From: Sphingomonadales bacterium Ga0077559
Lineage (GTDB): Bacteria > Pseudomonadota > Alphaproteobacteria > Sphingomonadales > Sphingomonadaceae
Assembly: GCA_001464315.1 (NCBI GenBank)
Contig: LNFK01000072.1
Span: forward strand, 19,067 to 83,066
Direction of reading: 5' to 3'
DNA: 64,000 nucleotides
This document shows, in pieces, positions 26,805-35,624 of the stretch. Made by a program: the position numbers and the translations under genes. Under the pieces are notes generated by a model. That model did no database searches, had not been told where the DNA came from, and was given only the letters and a program-made list of their open reading frames with translations. Every line of letters begins with the position of its first letter. Positions within the stretch are counted from its first letter, which is position 1.

Positions 26805-27224
26805 ATGCCGCCTGCTTCCTCCCGAGCAGGCTATTCCGGCACGCCGCTCGGCAAAAAGCTATCGCTGAAGCCCGGCATGCGCGTCTGGTTTGATGCGATG
26901 CCAGGTAGCGTGCTTGCCGGAATCGATATTCCTGATCTGGTATATCTCGCCGCACCTGAAGCCGGCATCGACGCAGCGCACATCTTCGTGACCGAACGCG
27001 CAGATATGGAGGCGAAGCTTTCAATTCTCCGACCACTCCTGCAACCTGCGGGTTTAATCTGGGTAAGTTGGCCGAAAAAGGCCTCAAAAGTCCCGACAGA
27101 TATCACCGAAGACGCAATTCGCGCGGTCATATTGCCTTCGACCGACCTCGTCGACGTCAAGGTCTGCGCGGTGGACGCGGTCTGGTCTGGCCTCAAACTG
27201 ATGATCCGCAAGGACCGGCGTTAA
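26805..27224 (+). CDS. DUF3052-family protein
   Basis: The 139-aa protein fits the DUF3052 pattern: GYSGTPLGKKLSLKPGMRVW at the N-terminus, WVSWPKKASKVPTDITED in the middle (about residues 86-103) and VDVKVCAVDAVWSGLKLMIR at the C-terminus. The family is widespread and uncharacterised; the conserved WPK and WSGLK blocks are its hallmarks. It starts 3 bp after purL and is probably co-transcribed with it. Its stop overlaps the opposing permease stop by 4 bp. Confidence 0.85.
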   Translation: MPPASSRAGYSGTPLGKKLSLKPGMRVWFDAMPGSVLAGIDIPDLVYLAAPEAGIDAAHIFVTERADMEAKLSILRPLLQPAGLIWVSWPKKASKVPTDITEDAIRAVILPSTDLVDVKVCAVDAVWSGLKLMIRKDRR

Positions 27225-29005
27225 AGACCGTACTGCCACACCAACAATGTCGACAGCGTCGTAATCATGATCAGCACCAGAGGAACACCGGTGCGCATAT
27301 AGTCGCGGAACTGATATTCGCCCTCTGCCATGATCAGCATGTTGGTTTGATAGGCAACGGGAGTGGCGTAGCATAGATTGCACCCGAAGAGCACTGCCAG
27401 AACCAGAGGCTCCACGGGCATACCGAGCTGCTTTGCCAAGGCAAAGGCAATTGGCGTTCCAACTGCCGCCGCAGTTGCGTTCGAAGCGAAGTTGGTAAGC
27501 ACGGTAACAAACAACATCACCGCCGCGATCACCACCGCTGGCGCTGCATATTGCAAACCTTGCGCCAGCCCCTGACCAATCCAGTCTGCTGCACCACTGA
27601 CCAGAAACAATTTGCCGATGGCGATACTGGCCGCGATCAGCACGATCACTTTCGCCGAAAGCGCCCGGCCAACACGCTCAAACTTGACGCAACCCGTAAG
27701 GAACATCGCAACCGCGCCTGCGAGCGAAGTAATCGCAATCGGGATCAATCCGAAACTCGCAATCCCCACAGCAAGCGCCATGATTGCCAGTGCCAGCGGT
27801 GCCTTGTTAGACCGCGGCAATTCCTTGACTCCGGCAAGCAACAAAAGTGCATCTTCCTGCGCCCATATCTGTAAGCGTTCTTCGGTGCCCATTGCCAGCA
27901 CCACATCTCCCTCACGCAATGGCGCATCGGCAGTTTTCTCGCGATATTCGTGAATAAATCGGCGGGCCTGATCGATGCCAAGCACCGCTAAACCTTCAAG
28001 CCCCGCGTTCTGCAAGGTGCGGCCAACCAGCCGCGAGTCATTCGTAACCGCAAGTTCAGCAATGACGATGTCATGGCGGCTTGCCGCTGCCTCGCGGGAA
28101 AGACGTTCGCTCAGCCATGCCGGCGCTGCGTTCGCCCCCAAAATGCGTGCCGCCTCGATCAAGGCATCGCGCGGGGCCTTCACCGAAAGTCGCATGCTGC
28201 CAGCAAGGGGACCGGACATTTCGGATAGGAAACGAAAATCGGCAGGGAGGACTTTTGCCAACTCATTTTGTGATTTGCCCAAAAGCGGCGACGTCTCGCT
28301 TATCCGGAAAGTTGCGAGGAAATTGTGCCGTTCCTGCGCTTGCTCAATTTCGGTCCCACTTAACAGGCGCGGCATGACCAACCAGATATAGGGCAAGGCA
28401 ACGGCCGCCGCGATCAGGACGAGATGGGTATAATGAAACACCCCGATTGCAGGCATCCCAAGATCCTGCGCGATCGACACCACGAGCAAATTGGTCGAAG
28501 TGCCAATTGTTGTCGCCATCCCGCCGATCAGCACGGCCGAATTGACCGGAATCAGCGTTTTCGAGGCTGGCATCCCGCCCTGCATAGCCAGCTGGGTTAA
28601 TATTGGAAGCAGCAGCACCAGCACCGGCGTGTCGTTGATCATCATGCTCATGCCAAAGGCGAGCAACAAGGTCACCAGCAGCCCAAGCTGGTTGTTAAAC
28701 CGCCATACCGTACGCAGCGCCCGCGCCGCCGGGTCTAGCGCTCCGGTGACCACCAGCCCGCGTCCCATGATCATCAGCGCGCAGATTGTGATGAGCGCAG
28801 GGTGACCAAAGCCTTCAAAGGCCAGCACCAGCCCCTGATTGGGCACCATATCGGGCATAGGGAAGAAATAGAGGCCAAGCGCGATGACGCCGATGGTCAG
28901 TAGCGAGACAATCTCGACGCGCAGCTTTTCGGTCGCGAAGGCGTAAAAAACCAGAACAGCAAGCAATATGGACGCGGCGGCGTGGGGGGTCAGCGTCGAC
29001 AGCAT
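27221..29005 (-). CDS. SLC13-family (DASS-like) permease with regulatory RCK-C domains
   Basis: This large transporter (594 aa) has two hydrophobic halves (about residues 1-205 and 400-594) flanking a soluble middle with two TrkA-C/RCK-C-like domains (about 215-290 and 300-385; VTNDSRLVGRTL and LREGDVVLAMGT are typical). MMINDTPVLVLLLPIL is a typical membrane motif. Family members carry sulfate, dicarboxylates or cations; the substrate is unknown here. It runs opposite to the purL unit. Confidence 0.85.
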   Translation of the reverse strand: MLSTLTPHAAASILLAVLVFYAFATEKLRVEIVSLLTIGVIALGLYFFPMPDMVPNQGLVLAFEGFGHPALITICALMIMGRGLVVTGALDPAARALRTVWRFNNQLGLLVTLLLAFGMSMMINDTPVLVLLLPILTQLAMQGGMPASKTLIPVNSAVLIGGMATTIGTSTNLLVVSIAQDLGMPAIGVFHYTHLVLIAAAVALPYIWLVMPRLLSGTEIEQAQERHNFLATFRISETSPLLGKSQNELAKVLPADFRFLSEMSGPLAGSMRLSVKAPRDALIEAARILGANAAPAWLSERLSREAAASRHDIVIAELAVTNDSRLVGRTLQNAGLEGLAVLGIDQARRFIHEYREKTADAPLREGDVVLAMGTEERLQIWAQEDALLLLAGVKELPRSNKAPLALAIMALAVGIASFGLIPIAITSLAGAVAMFLTGCVKFERVGRALSAKVIVLIAASIAIGKLFLVSGAADWIGQGLAQGLQYAAPAVVIAAVMLFVTVLTNFASNATAAAVGTPIAFALAKQLGMPVEPLVLAVLFGCNLCYATPVAYQTNMLIMAEGEYQFRDYMRTGVPLVLIMITTLSTLLVWQYGL

Positions 29006-29069
29006 TGCCCGACCTTAGCCGCTTGACGGTTAGGGGCAAGTTCCAGCCGCTATTTTTTTCTTCTTGTAC

Positions 29070-30641
29070 TCAGGCGTTTAGACCAACTGCATCAATGAAA
29101 TCGTTTGAAAAAGCATTTCGCTCGGCCTGATCGGGTAGCAGAATCCGCCGCGCCGCATTCCAGCGGTCGACATTGCCGCCATAGGCCGCGCGCACCCTTG
29201 ATTTGGTCAGGTGATTCGTCTTTCCCCAATGCATCGTGAAAGGCATCCCTGCGGTCTCGAACCTTTGTGCTACCAGCTTGATCAGTTTTTGCGTCGAAGA
29301 GGAATCAATGCCGTCAATGTCAATGACGCAGGTCGGATCATACCGCGTGAAGGACAATATTCCGGGCGACTTCTGCACGTAGCGGCACGTCAGCACCACG
29401 CCCGCTTTTTTGTGCAAAAGGAACGCCTCGGCCATGATTTGGAGCGCGTTGGTGACCTGCGGCAGAGGCACACCGAAACCACTGCTCGCGACCCCGCGTC
29501 GTGCATCGGTGAATGCGTAGGCCTGTCCCGGGGTTTTCCATTTTTCTGGTTTATTTGCTTCATTCTGCTCCTTGAGCATGATTTCCATCAACAGCCATGT
29601 CGCTAGATCGCGCAGTGCCGGGTCAAGTTTGATGATGTCGCCAATAAGCTTAGGCAAATCGGTGCCGTCGCTATTTTCCTTTTTGAGATTATATTTCGGC
29701 ATATAGCCCGGCGGGCATATTTCCTTGTAGCGAACCGTGCAGAAAACCTTGGCGCGGTCGCCATCTTCCCACAAATCGTCGGGATCGAAAATCGCCTGAA
29801 AAAAATACGGGCGGCGGCTTTCGTCAGGGATGCCTGAGCCTGTAAATTCCAACGAATTGAGCGCGGCCTTGATCTTACCATATCGAATGCGCCGCAGTGA
29901 CGAATTGAGCAGATAGCGCCCGGTCGAACAGATCAGCACCGAGTGGACAACTCCTAGCGACCCCAGGCTGACAATTGCCGCCTCGAAAAGATTGTCGTCA
30001 CGCACCAGTTCAGCGCCCAACTTTGCGGCGAAATTGTCTTTCATCACTGGCGCGCTGGCGCGTTCGATCCACATGTTGCGGTTGGCGGTAAGCAATTGAA
30101 TACCCACGACCTGGCTTTCCATGCCGCCGACATCGATGGCCGAGCCATGCACGCCGGTGCCAAGTGCGCCAGCGATCGTCTGCCCATTGCTTGCGCCCGA
30201 AGTGCGCAAGGCGCGGCGGCGTTGGCCGTTCGGAAGCACAGAATTTGGCGATTCGAGTGTCTCGTTGATCCGCGCAATCAACGTGCCGCACTGGCAGAGC
30301 AATAGCTCGTCATGCGTGACCCCGGCCTGCGCGTGCATATCGCCAGCGCTGAAACCAAAGCGCCAATCGAGTTTATTGGTTTCAATTATCCATCCGTTGG
30401 CGACCACCGGGATATCCGAGAACGACCAATGCGCGCCAACCGCGCGAATTCGCTTTCCTGCCGCCAAGGCATCACGAATGACCTGCTGCAGCCTTGCAGC
30501 AGTCGCTTTCATACCGTCCAGCGATTGGGCTTGAGAAACATCATTATGAACGGTCAAAACTTTTGCGACCGGAACCTTCACATTTTCATGATGGTTTTGC
30601 CAGTTCGCTGCGTTGCGGACGTCGACGAAATTGTCGGGCAT
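29070..30641 (-). CDS. FAD-binding oxidoreductase, D-arabinono-1,4-lactone oxidase family
   Basis: The 523-aa protein has an N-terminal PCMH-type FAD domain (about residues 45-235; RAVGAHWSFSDIP is the region where related enzymes bind FAD) and a C-terminal aldonolactone oxidase domain with the family motif FTMHWGKTNHL near residue 480. Relatives oxidise aldonolactones or sugar alcohols with O2. No signal peptide is visible, so it acts in the cytoplasm. It lies downstream of the Coq4 gene on the same strand, 122 bp away. The substrate is not predictable. Confidence 0.8.
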   Translation of the reverse strand: MPDNFVDVRNAANWQNHHENVKVPVAKVLTVHNDVSQAQSLDGMKATAARLQQVIRDALAAGKRIRAVGAHWSFSDIPVVANGWIIETNKLDWRFGFSAGDMHAQAGVTHDELLLCQCGTLIARINETLESPNSVLPNGQRRRALRTSGASNGQTIAGALGTGVHGSAIDVGGMESQVVGIQLLTANRNMWIERASAPVMKDNFAAKLGAELVRDDNLFEAAIVSLGSLGVVHSVLICSTGRYLLNSSLRRIRYGKIKAALNSLEFTGSGIPDESRRPYFFQAIFDPDDLWEDGDRAKVFCTVRYKEICPPGYMPKYNLKKENSDGTDLPKLIGDIIKLDPALRDLATWLLMEIMLKEQNEANKPEKWKTPGQAYAFTDARRGVASSGFGVPLPQVTNALQIMAEAFLLHKKAGVVLTCRYVQKSPGILSFTRYDPTCVIDIDGIDSSSTQKLIKLVAQRFETAGMPFTMHWGKTNHLTKSRVRAAYGGNVDRWNAARRILLPDQAERNAFSNDFIDAVGLNA

Positions 30642-30763
30642 GGATGCGCGCTCCCCAATTGGTGCGGCGCAGCCCTTTTGGACTTTACACCGCGCTAACG
30701 GCGCGACTTTCCACTATAATCTATCAGGCGATGTTTTTTTGCAATCGTTCATTGGCGTAAAAG

Positions 30764-31540
30764 TCAGGCGGCTGCCGCGAGCAAATTGTACGGGTCGATC
30801 CCACCTGAACGCATTGCTTCGTGCGCCGCCTTGTACGCAACCGGCTCTGCAATTCCCAAACGCTTCCGTGCATCGGCCAGCGGTTCTTTAAGCAATGCAA
30901 TGATATCTTCATGCACCAGATTTTTCGCTGCCTTGCCGATCCGGTGGCCCTCGCGGACCGCGGCCATGATTGGTGCAGATGGCGCGACGCGGCGTTTCAG
31001 TTCGAAACCGCCGGCATAAGCGATAAAGCCGACGCCCAGATTGCGATGCTGCGCGTATGTGAATGCAAGCACACATTGTTCGCCAAGCGCATCGCGGCCG
31101 TAGCCGGTGAGGATATGGTGCAGGTCATGTGTGTCGCGCAGACGGTCGCCATAGCGGTCGATGCCATCTTCAAAGCGCGTGCCTGCTTGCGTGAATTTGC
31201 CATATTCGGCCTCAAGACCGGCGGCGGAGAGACCCTCGCGTTCCATGAAGTCGACATAAGCGCGACCGACAGTACCCGCGGGAAGCTTCTTCAACGTGTC
31301 GTGATCGTCGAGAATATCGATCAGCCGTTCGTTTGAAGCGAGAAGCCGTTGCCCCTTTTCGCTATGCCAGAAATTGCCCGCCACTTCGCGGAATTTGCGG
31401 CCACGCAATGCGGCAATGATGTGAAAAACCTGTTCGGTATCTTCCTTGTCAGCCATCAAATTCTGAAAATGACGCCACGCCTTGAACGGACGAAATTCGC
31501 TTCCGGGACGCTCGGGGTGGTGAAATGGTATGACAGACAT
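30764..31540 (-). CDS. Coq4-family protein
   Basis: Coq4 proteins take part in ubiquinone or other prenyl-lipid assembly and bind zinc. The signature HDxxH...E is present as HDLHHILTGYGRDALGEQ (about residues 138-155). The 258-aa protein is somewhat longer than the yeast core domain. The ATG at 31540 follows GAGGAA by 8 nt. An ABC1-family kinase gene lies 89 bp upstream on the same strand, the counterpart of the Coq4/Coq8 partnership, which supports a role in quinone or isoprenoid lipid metabolism. Confidence 0.8.
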   Translation of the reverse strand: MSVIPFHHPERPGSEFRPFKAWRHFQNLMADKEDTEQVFHIIAALRGRKFREVAGNFWHSEKGQRLLASNERLIDILDDHDTLKKLPAGTVGRAYVDFMEREGLSAAGLEAEYGKFTQAGTRFEDGIDRYGDRLRDTHDLHHILTGYGRDALGEQCVLAFTYAQHRNLGVGFIAYAGGFELKRRVAPSAPIMAAVREGHRIGKAAKNLVHEDIIALLKEPLADARKRLGIAEPVAYKAAHEAMRSGGIDPYNLLAAAA

Positions 31541-31629
31541 CGATATATTCCTCGATCAGCTTTTCGAATGAGACCTTATCTACACCAGTGTTAATAGCAG
31601 ATGAAAATCTGGCCATCAATAAGATTTTC

Positions 31630-32955
31630 TCAAGATGATTTTTCGAGATGGATACGCAACAACGCGCCAATATCCACGCGCGCACGCAGCCTTGCCGCTA
31701 GATGGTACATGCCGCCGAGCTTTCTTTGAACGAAAAACAGCTCGGCCGGCGGCAGGCGCCAATTGGCGCGATCATTGAGCAGCGCGAAGCCCTGATCTCG
31801 AATCGCATGCATCAGACCATTATTGCCAAAATCAAACGCACCTTGGTGCAGCATCGGCTCGATAATCATGTCAAACAGCCGCGTAACCGAATTGACGTGG
31901 CCTGCGCTCATCTGATCATCGATCAGTCCGAAATCCTCAAGCGCGCCGCGAAGTTTAGCTTGGTCTCCGGTCAGCCCAGCAGACAGCATTTGCCGGTAGA
32001 ATTGCTCGATCTCTGGCGACACATCGCGCGCCGCGCCAAAATCCAGCAGCACGATACTGCCGGTCCCCGGATCATAGCGGTAATTGGCGAGATTCGGGTC
32101 GCTTTGCATGACACCGAATTCAAACAGCTCACGCAAAACGAGGTCCATCAACACGTGCGCTGCTCGGTCGCGCTCTTCTTGCGGCCGCATCGAAAGTTGC
32201 TCAATTGCAACGCCCGGAACATAGGTCATCGCCAATATCGTCGGCGTCGAAATTTCAGGCAAAATTTCAGGCACGACAAACCGCGCATCGTCACCCAAAG
32301 CTTTGGCATATCGCGCAAGATAGGCTGCCTCGCGAACATAATCTGCCTCGTCATGCAACTGCATCTTGGCCTCGGCAAGCAACGGCTTGATGTCGATATG
32401 ACGCGGTAGAAGCCCGCTTGCCTTCAACAGCATGCTCGCATTATCGACGTCGCTGTCGATGCTGTTTGCGATAAGTGGATATTGGATTTTGACCGCCAGA
32501 TCGCGGCCATCGATCGATCGAGCGCGGTGAACCTGACCAATGGAAGCGGCGGCAATCGGCCTTGCATCAAATGCGGACAGTTTTCCCCGCCAGTTTTCGC
32601 CCCATTGCGTTACCAATATCTTCGCTAGTTGCGCATCGGTCATCGGCTCGGCATCGGCGCGCAGCCGGGCAAGAATTTCGGCTAGTTCAGGTGGAACGAA
32701 ATCGCCGCTGTCCATCGACAGCAATTGCCCGAGCTTCATCGCTGCCCCGCGCATTTCGGCAAGCTTGCCCGTCACCTTGAACGCATTGGCGGGGGTGAGC
32801 ATCAGCTCGGACATCCGCGGGCGCTTGCCGCTGGCCAATTCGCGCACGCCACCTGCGACAACATTGCCGGCGATACCAGCTGCGAGGCCGCCGAAATGCC
32901 CGAGGCGGCGCAGACGGCTGCTAGGGATAGTTTTTCCAAATCTTTTGTCAGTCAT
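31630..32955 (-). CDS. ABC1/UbiB-family (AarF) atypical kinase
   Basis: This protein kinase-like ATPase shows the family KxGQ element AMKLGQLLSMDSG, the alanine-rich nucleotide loop AAASIGQVHRA, the Lys of DLAVKIQYP, catalytic SDPNLANY and metal-binding LLDFGAARD. Members support ubiquinone synthesis (UbiB/Coq8). I use the ATG at 32955 (441 aa), because TDKRFGKTIPSSRLRRLGHF is the typical start in relatives; an in-frame ATG at 33024 would overlap the divergent DUF418 promoter region. The Coq4 gene follows on the same strand. Confidence 0.85.
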   Translation of the reverse strand: MTDKRFGKTIPSSRLRRLGHFGGLAAGIAGNVVAGGVRELASGKRPRMSELMLTPANAFKVTGKLAEMRGAAMKLGQLLSMDSGDFVPPELAEILARLRADAEPMTDAQLAKILVTQWGENWRGKLSAFDARPIAAASIGQVHRARSIDGRDLAVKIQYPLIANSIDSDVDNASMLLKASGLLPRHIDIKPLLAEAKMQLHDEADYVREAAYLARYAKALGDDARFVVPEILPEISTPTILAMTYVPGVAIEQLSMRPQEERDRAAHVLMDLVLRELFEFGVMQSDPNLANYRYDPGTGSIVLLDFGAARDVSPEIEQFYRQMLSAGLTGDQAKLRGALEDFGLIDDQMSAGHVNSVTRLFDMIIEPMLHQGAFDFGNNGLMHAIRDQGFALLNDRANWRLPPAELFFVQRKLGGMYHLAARLRARVDIGALLRIHLEKSS

Positions 32956-33042
32956 GCGGCGCGGCTTACGCTTTGGCTGGAACGCTGTCAGTATGGTGGT
33001 AAGGCTGTGGTGTCGTACAGACATTGCTAAGGGTTCAAGTGA

Positions 33043-34278
33043 ATGGAAGGAACTTCGGGGGCGGTTCGCCACATCAGTCTGGACGCGATGCGCGGATTTG
33101 CCGTTATGGGCATTTTGGCGATGAACATTGTTGCCTTTGCGATGCCATTCTGGGCGTATATCACGCCGCTGGCGTATGGCGGCGAGACCACCGCCGAGCG
33201 CGGAGCGTGGGTTATCTCTTACGTGCTGCTCGACGGAAAGATGCGCGGTTTCTTTTCGCTATTGTTCGGCGCCAGCATGATGCTCATTATCGAGCGCGCC
33301 GATGCTAAGCAAGAAAGCGCGGCGAAGGTGCATTATTCGCGGATGCTCTGGCTTGCCATCTTCGGCCTCGCGCATTTCTACTTCATCTGGTTCGGCGACA
33401 TATTGTTTCTTTACGCCGCTGTTGGCTGTCTCGCTTTCCTGTTTCGCAAATGGGAACCGCGCCGCCTGATAAAATGGGCCTTAATAATTTTCAGCGTTCA
33501 TCTAGTGCTGTTCGGTCTGCAATTTGTCGGTCTGCAAGTGATGCAGTTCTTCGCTACGCAGCCCGGCGCATCTGCAGATTTGGTGAAACAATATAAGGAC
33601 ATCATGGCGAGTGCCGATTTCGATTTCGGCACCGCGAAGCAGCTGGCGTTGCATCGCGGCGATTATGGCGGGATCGTCGCCGACAAACTGGGAAATTGGG
33701 GCAAGCCTTTTGGCGGCATGCTGCAAAGTGTCGGCGAAACTCTGCCGCTGATGATGTTCGGTATGGCGATGAAAAAAAACGGGTTTCTGACAGGTGAGTG
33801 GGAGTGCGCCGACTATGTTCGCTGGGCGCGAAAAATGATTATCCCCGGGTTGATATTGAGTGGCCTGGTTGCGGCCATGGTTGTGATGGCAAATTATGAC
33901 AAGATCACAGCGATTGCAGCCTTTTTCATCTGGAGTGCGATACCGCGGACGATGCTGACCATCGGATATGCCGCCTTGTTGATGCTGGTCATTGGGCGCT
34001 ATGCCGGAAGTGCCTTCATCGCGAGTGTAGCGGCAGCGGGGCAGGCGGCGTTCACCAATTATCTCGTTACAAGTATTGCTATGACGACAATATTCTACGG
34101 TTATGGGTTCAGCCTATATGGTCATTTGGGTCGTGTTGAACTGTGGTTTTTCGTGATTGGCGCGTGGGCGGTAATGCTACTGTGGTCAAAGCCGTGGTTG
34201 GAAAGGTTCCGTTACGGTCCACTTGAATGGTTGTGGCGATCGCTCGCACGGATAAAGGTGCAACCGTTGCGCCGTTAA
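33043..34278 (+). CDS. DUF418-family membrane protein
   Basis: The 411-aa integral membrane protein has about nine to ten hydrophobic segments. It has the N-terminal hallmark LDAMRGFAVMGILAMNIV (about residues 13-30), the central GKMRGFFSLLFGASMML and a C-terminal DUF418 domain ending near LEWLWRSLA. The family resembles acyltransferase-type membrane proteins (DUF418/YeiB), but its function is not established. It is divergent from the ABC1 kinase with an 87-bp gap, and a bfd gene follows downstream. Confidence 0.85.
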   Translation: MEGTSGAVRHISLDAMRGFAVMGILAMNIVAFAMPFWAYITPLAYGGETTAERGAWVISYVLLDGKMRGFFSLLFGASMMLIIERADAKQESAAKVHYSRMLWLAIFGLAHFYFIWFGDILFLYAAVGCLAFLFRKWEPRRLIKWALIIFSVHLVLFGLQFVGLQVMQFFATQPGASADLVKQYKDIMASADFDFGTAKQLALHRGDYGGIVADKLGNWGKPFGGMLQSVGETLPLMMFGMAMKKNGFLTGEWECADYVRWARKMIIPGLILSGLVAAMVVMANYDKITAIAAFFIWSAIPRTMLTIGYAALLMLVIGRYAGSAFIASVAAAGQAAFTNYLVTSIAMTTIFYGYGFSLYGHLGRVELWFFVIGAWAVMLLWSKPWLERFRYGPLEWLWRSLARIKVQPLRR

Positions 34279-34333
34279 AGCTATTGCAATCAATTCGCAT
34301 TAACGTTATTCTTGTGCAATCAGGAGCGATTCT

Positions 34334-34504
34334 ATGGTTGTTTGCGTGTGTAATGCCATTCGGGAAAAAGATTTGCGCGCCGCAGTGCGTTGCGGGTCGG
34401 AACGTGCCAACGATGTATTTGCGCGTCTGGGTCGCAAACCCAAATGCGGTCAATGCCTGTCGTTTGCGCGAAACATTATCAGTGCCGGCCCTGCAACCGC
34501 TTAG
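34334..34504 (+). CDS. bfd: Bacterioferritin-associated ferredoxin (56 aa)
   Basis: This small [2Fe-2S] protein reduces ferric iron in bacterioferritin so that it can be released. The four cysteine ligands are in VVCVCNAI (residues 4 and 6) and PKCGQCL (residues 38 and 41), exactly the Bfd/NirB-type pattern; the region between has RAAVRCGSERANDVF. AGGAG (34322-34326) lies 7 nt before the ATG. The bacterioferritin gene follows 100 bp downstream, confirming the role. The gene is short enough to be missed by ORF length cut-offs. Confidence 0.93.
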   Translation: MVVCVCNAIREKDLRAAVRCGSERANDVFARLGRKPKCGQCLSFARNIISAGPATA

Positions 34505-34604
34505 CAATAGCTTTACGAAAAACCCTACATTTCTGCGGGGTTAGGCCTTTTCCTGTATCAATTTTGGCTTTATGCTTTGCTGCAGTTGCAAACAGGAGAA
34601 TGCC

Positions 34605-35084
34605 ATGAAGGGCGACGCGCAAGTCATCGAATATCTGAACGAGGCGCTCAAGAACGAGCTGACCGCGGTCAACCAATACTGGTTGCACTACCGGATGCTC
34701 GATAATTGGGGTGTCGCCAAGCTTGCGGATTTCGAACGGCACGAATCGATCGACGAAATGAAACATGCCGACAAGCTGGCGGAGCGGATATTATTTCTCG
34801 ATGGCTTGCCCAATTTCCAACTGCTTGGCCGGTTGCGCATCGGTGAGACCGTTGAGGAAATACTGAAAGCTGATCTCGAACTCGAATATGAGGCGTTACC
34901 GCTGCTGAAAGACGCGATCGCACATAGCGAAAGCGTGCGCGATTATGTCAGCCGCGATCTGTTCGCCGAAATCCTCGAAAGCGAGGAAGAGCACGTCGAT
35001 ACTCTCGAAAAACAATTCGACATGATCGCGCGAATGGGGATGGAAAATTACGTTCAGTTGCAGTCAAAGCCGCCGGAAGAATAA
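34605..35084 (+). CDS. bfr: Bacterioferritin
   Basis: Bfr is a 24-mer cage storing ferric iron, with haem and a di-iron ferroxidase site. The 159-aa protein has the four-helix pattern with ferroxidase residues in NELTAVNQYWLHYRMLDNWG, DFERHESIDEMKHADKLAE and EILESEEEHVDTLE. The haem-binding Met fits MKHADKLAERILFLDGLP. The ATG at 34605 follows AGGAG (34594-34598) by 6 nt; an earlier in-frame ATG at 34572 would add 11 residues before the conserved MKGDAQVIEYLN start. It pairs with bfd upstream and ends against the Hpt gene. Confidence 0.95.
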   Translation: MKGDAQVIEYLNEALKNELTAVNQYWLHYRMLDNWGVAKLADFERHESIDEMKHADKLAERILFLDGLPNFQLLGRLRIGETVEEILKADLELEYEALPLLKDAIAHSESVRDYVSRDLFAEILESEEEHVDTLEKQFDMIARMGMENYVQLQSKPPEE

Positions 35085-35516
35085 TCAGCCGTAGCTCATT
35101 CCGCCAAGGGCATTGCGCTGGCCAAAGCTCGCCGGGCGGCGTTCGACCAATGGGCTGACCTCGGTTTCGAGCGCAGCCAGAGTCGCTTCAAAAACGGGTC
35201 GCAAGCGGACAATTTTTTCCACCAATTCTGACGGATCGATCTGGATTTCGACATAATGGCGGGCCGCAACTTCGATTTCTTCGGCGAGCAGCGCTAGTTT
35301 ATCTGCGCCGAACTGCCACGATTCACCCTTCAGCGTATGCGCGGGCATCACCAGCTTGGACGAATCTTTAAGCCGCATCGCTTCTTCGATGGCGGCGACC
35401 GACTTGGTGCCATCCTCGCGGAAATATCCGAGAATCCGCACAAAACCGGCACCCAGAAGATTGCGGGTCTCGGTAAAGGTCTTCCAATCAATCAGATCGT
35501 CTGGCTGCTCGTTCAA
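35085..35516 (-). CDS. Hpt (histidine phosphotransfer) domain protein
   Basis: This is a small phosphorelay protein of about 143 aa. The Hpt helix contains VMPAHTLKGESWQFGADKL, where the His of HTLKG accepts phosphate from a receiver or kinase. I prefer the TTG at 35516, which has GGAG (35524-35527) 7 nt upstream; a TTG at 35531 is the alternative and would place that GGAG inside the gene. No kinase or response regulator is adjacent, so its partners are unknown. The stop abuts the bfr stop tail to tail. Confidence 0.8.
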   Translation of the reverse strand: MNEQPDDLIDWKTFTETRNLLGAGFVRILGYFREDGTKSVAAIEEAMRLKDSSKLVMPAHTLKGESWQFGADKLALLAEEIEVAARHYVEIQIDPSELVEKIVRLRPVFEATLAALETEVSPLVERRPASFGQRNALGGMSYG

Positions 35517-35624
35517 CTTGGATCTCCACAAACAGGCGGTAATATATTCCTGTCGGGTTCTTTTACACTGTCAAAAGTAAACAGAGCGTTGACATAATCT
35601 GTTGGGGAAACTCTCCCGGCGCTC

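Noticed and set aside
31449..31685. 78-aa ORF between the ABC1 kinase and Coq4 genes
   Set aside because: Its second half overlaps the Coq4 start in another frame, and Coq4 has its own GAGGAA ribosome site; no family pattern is seen.
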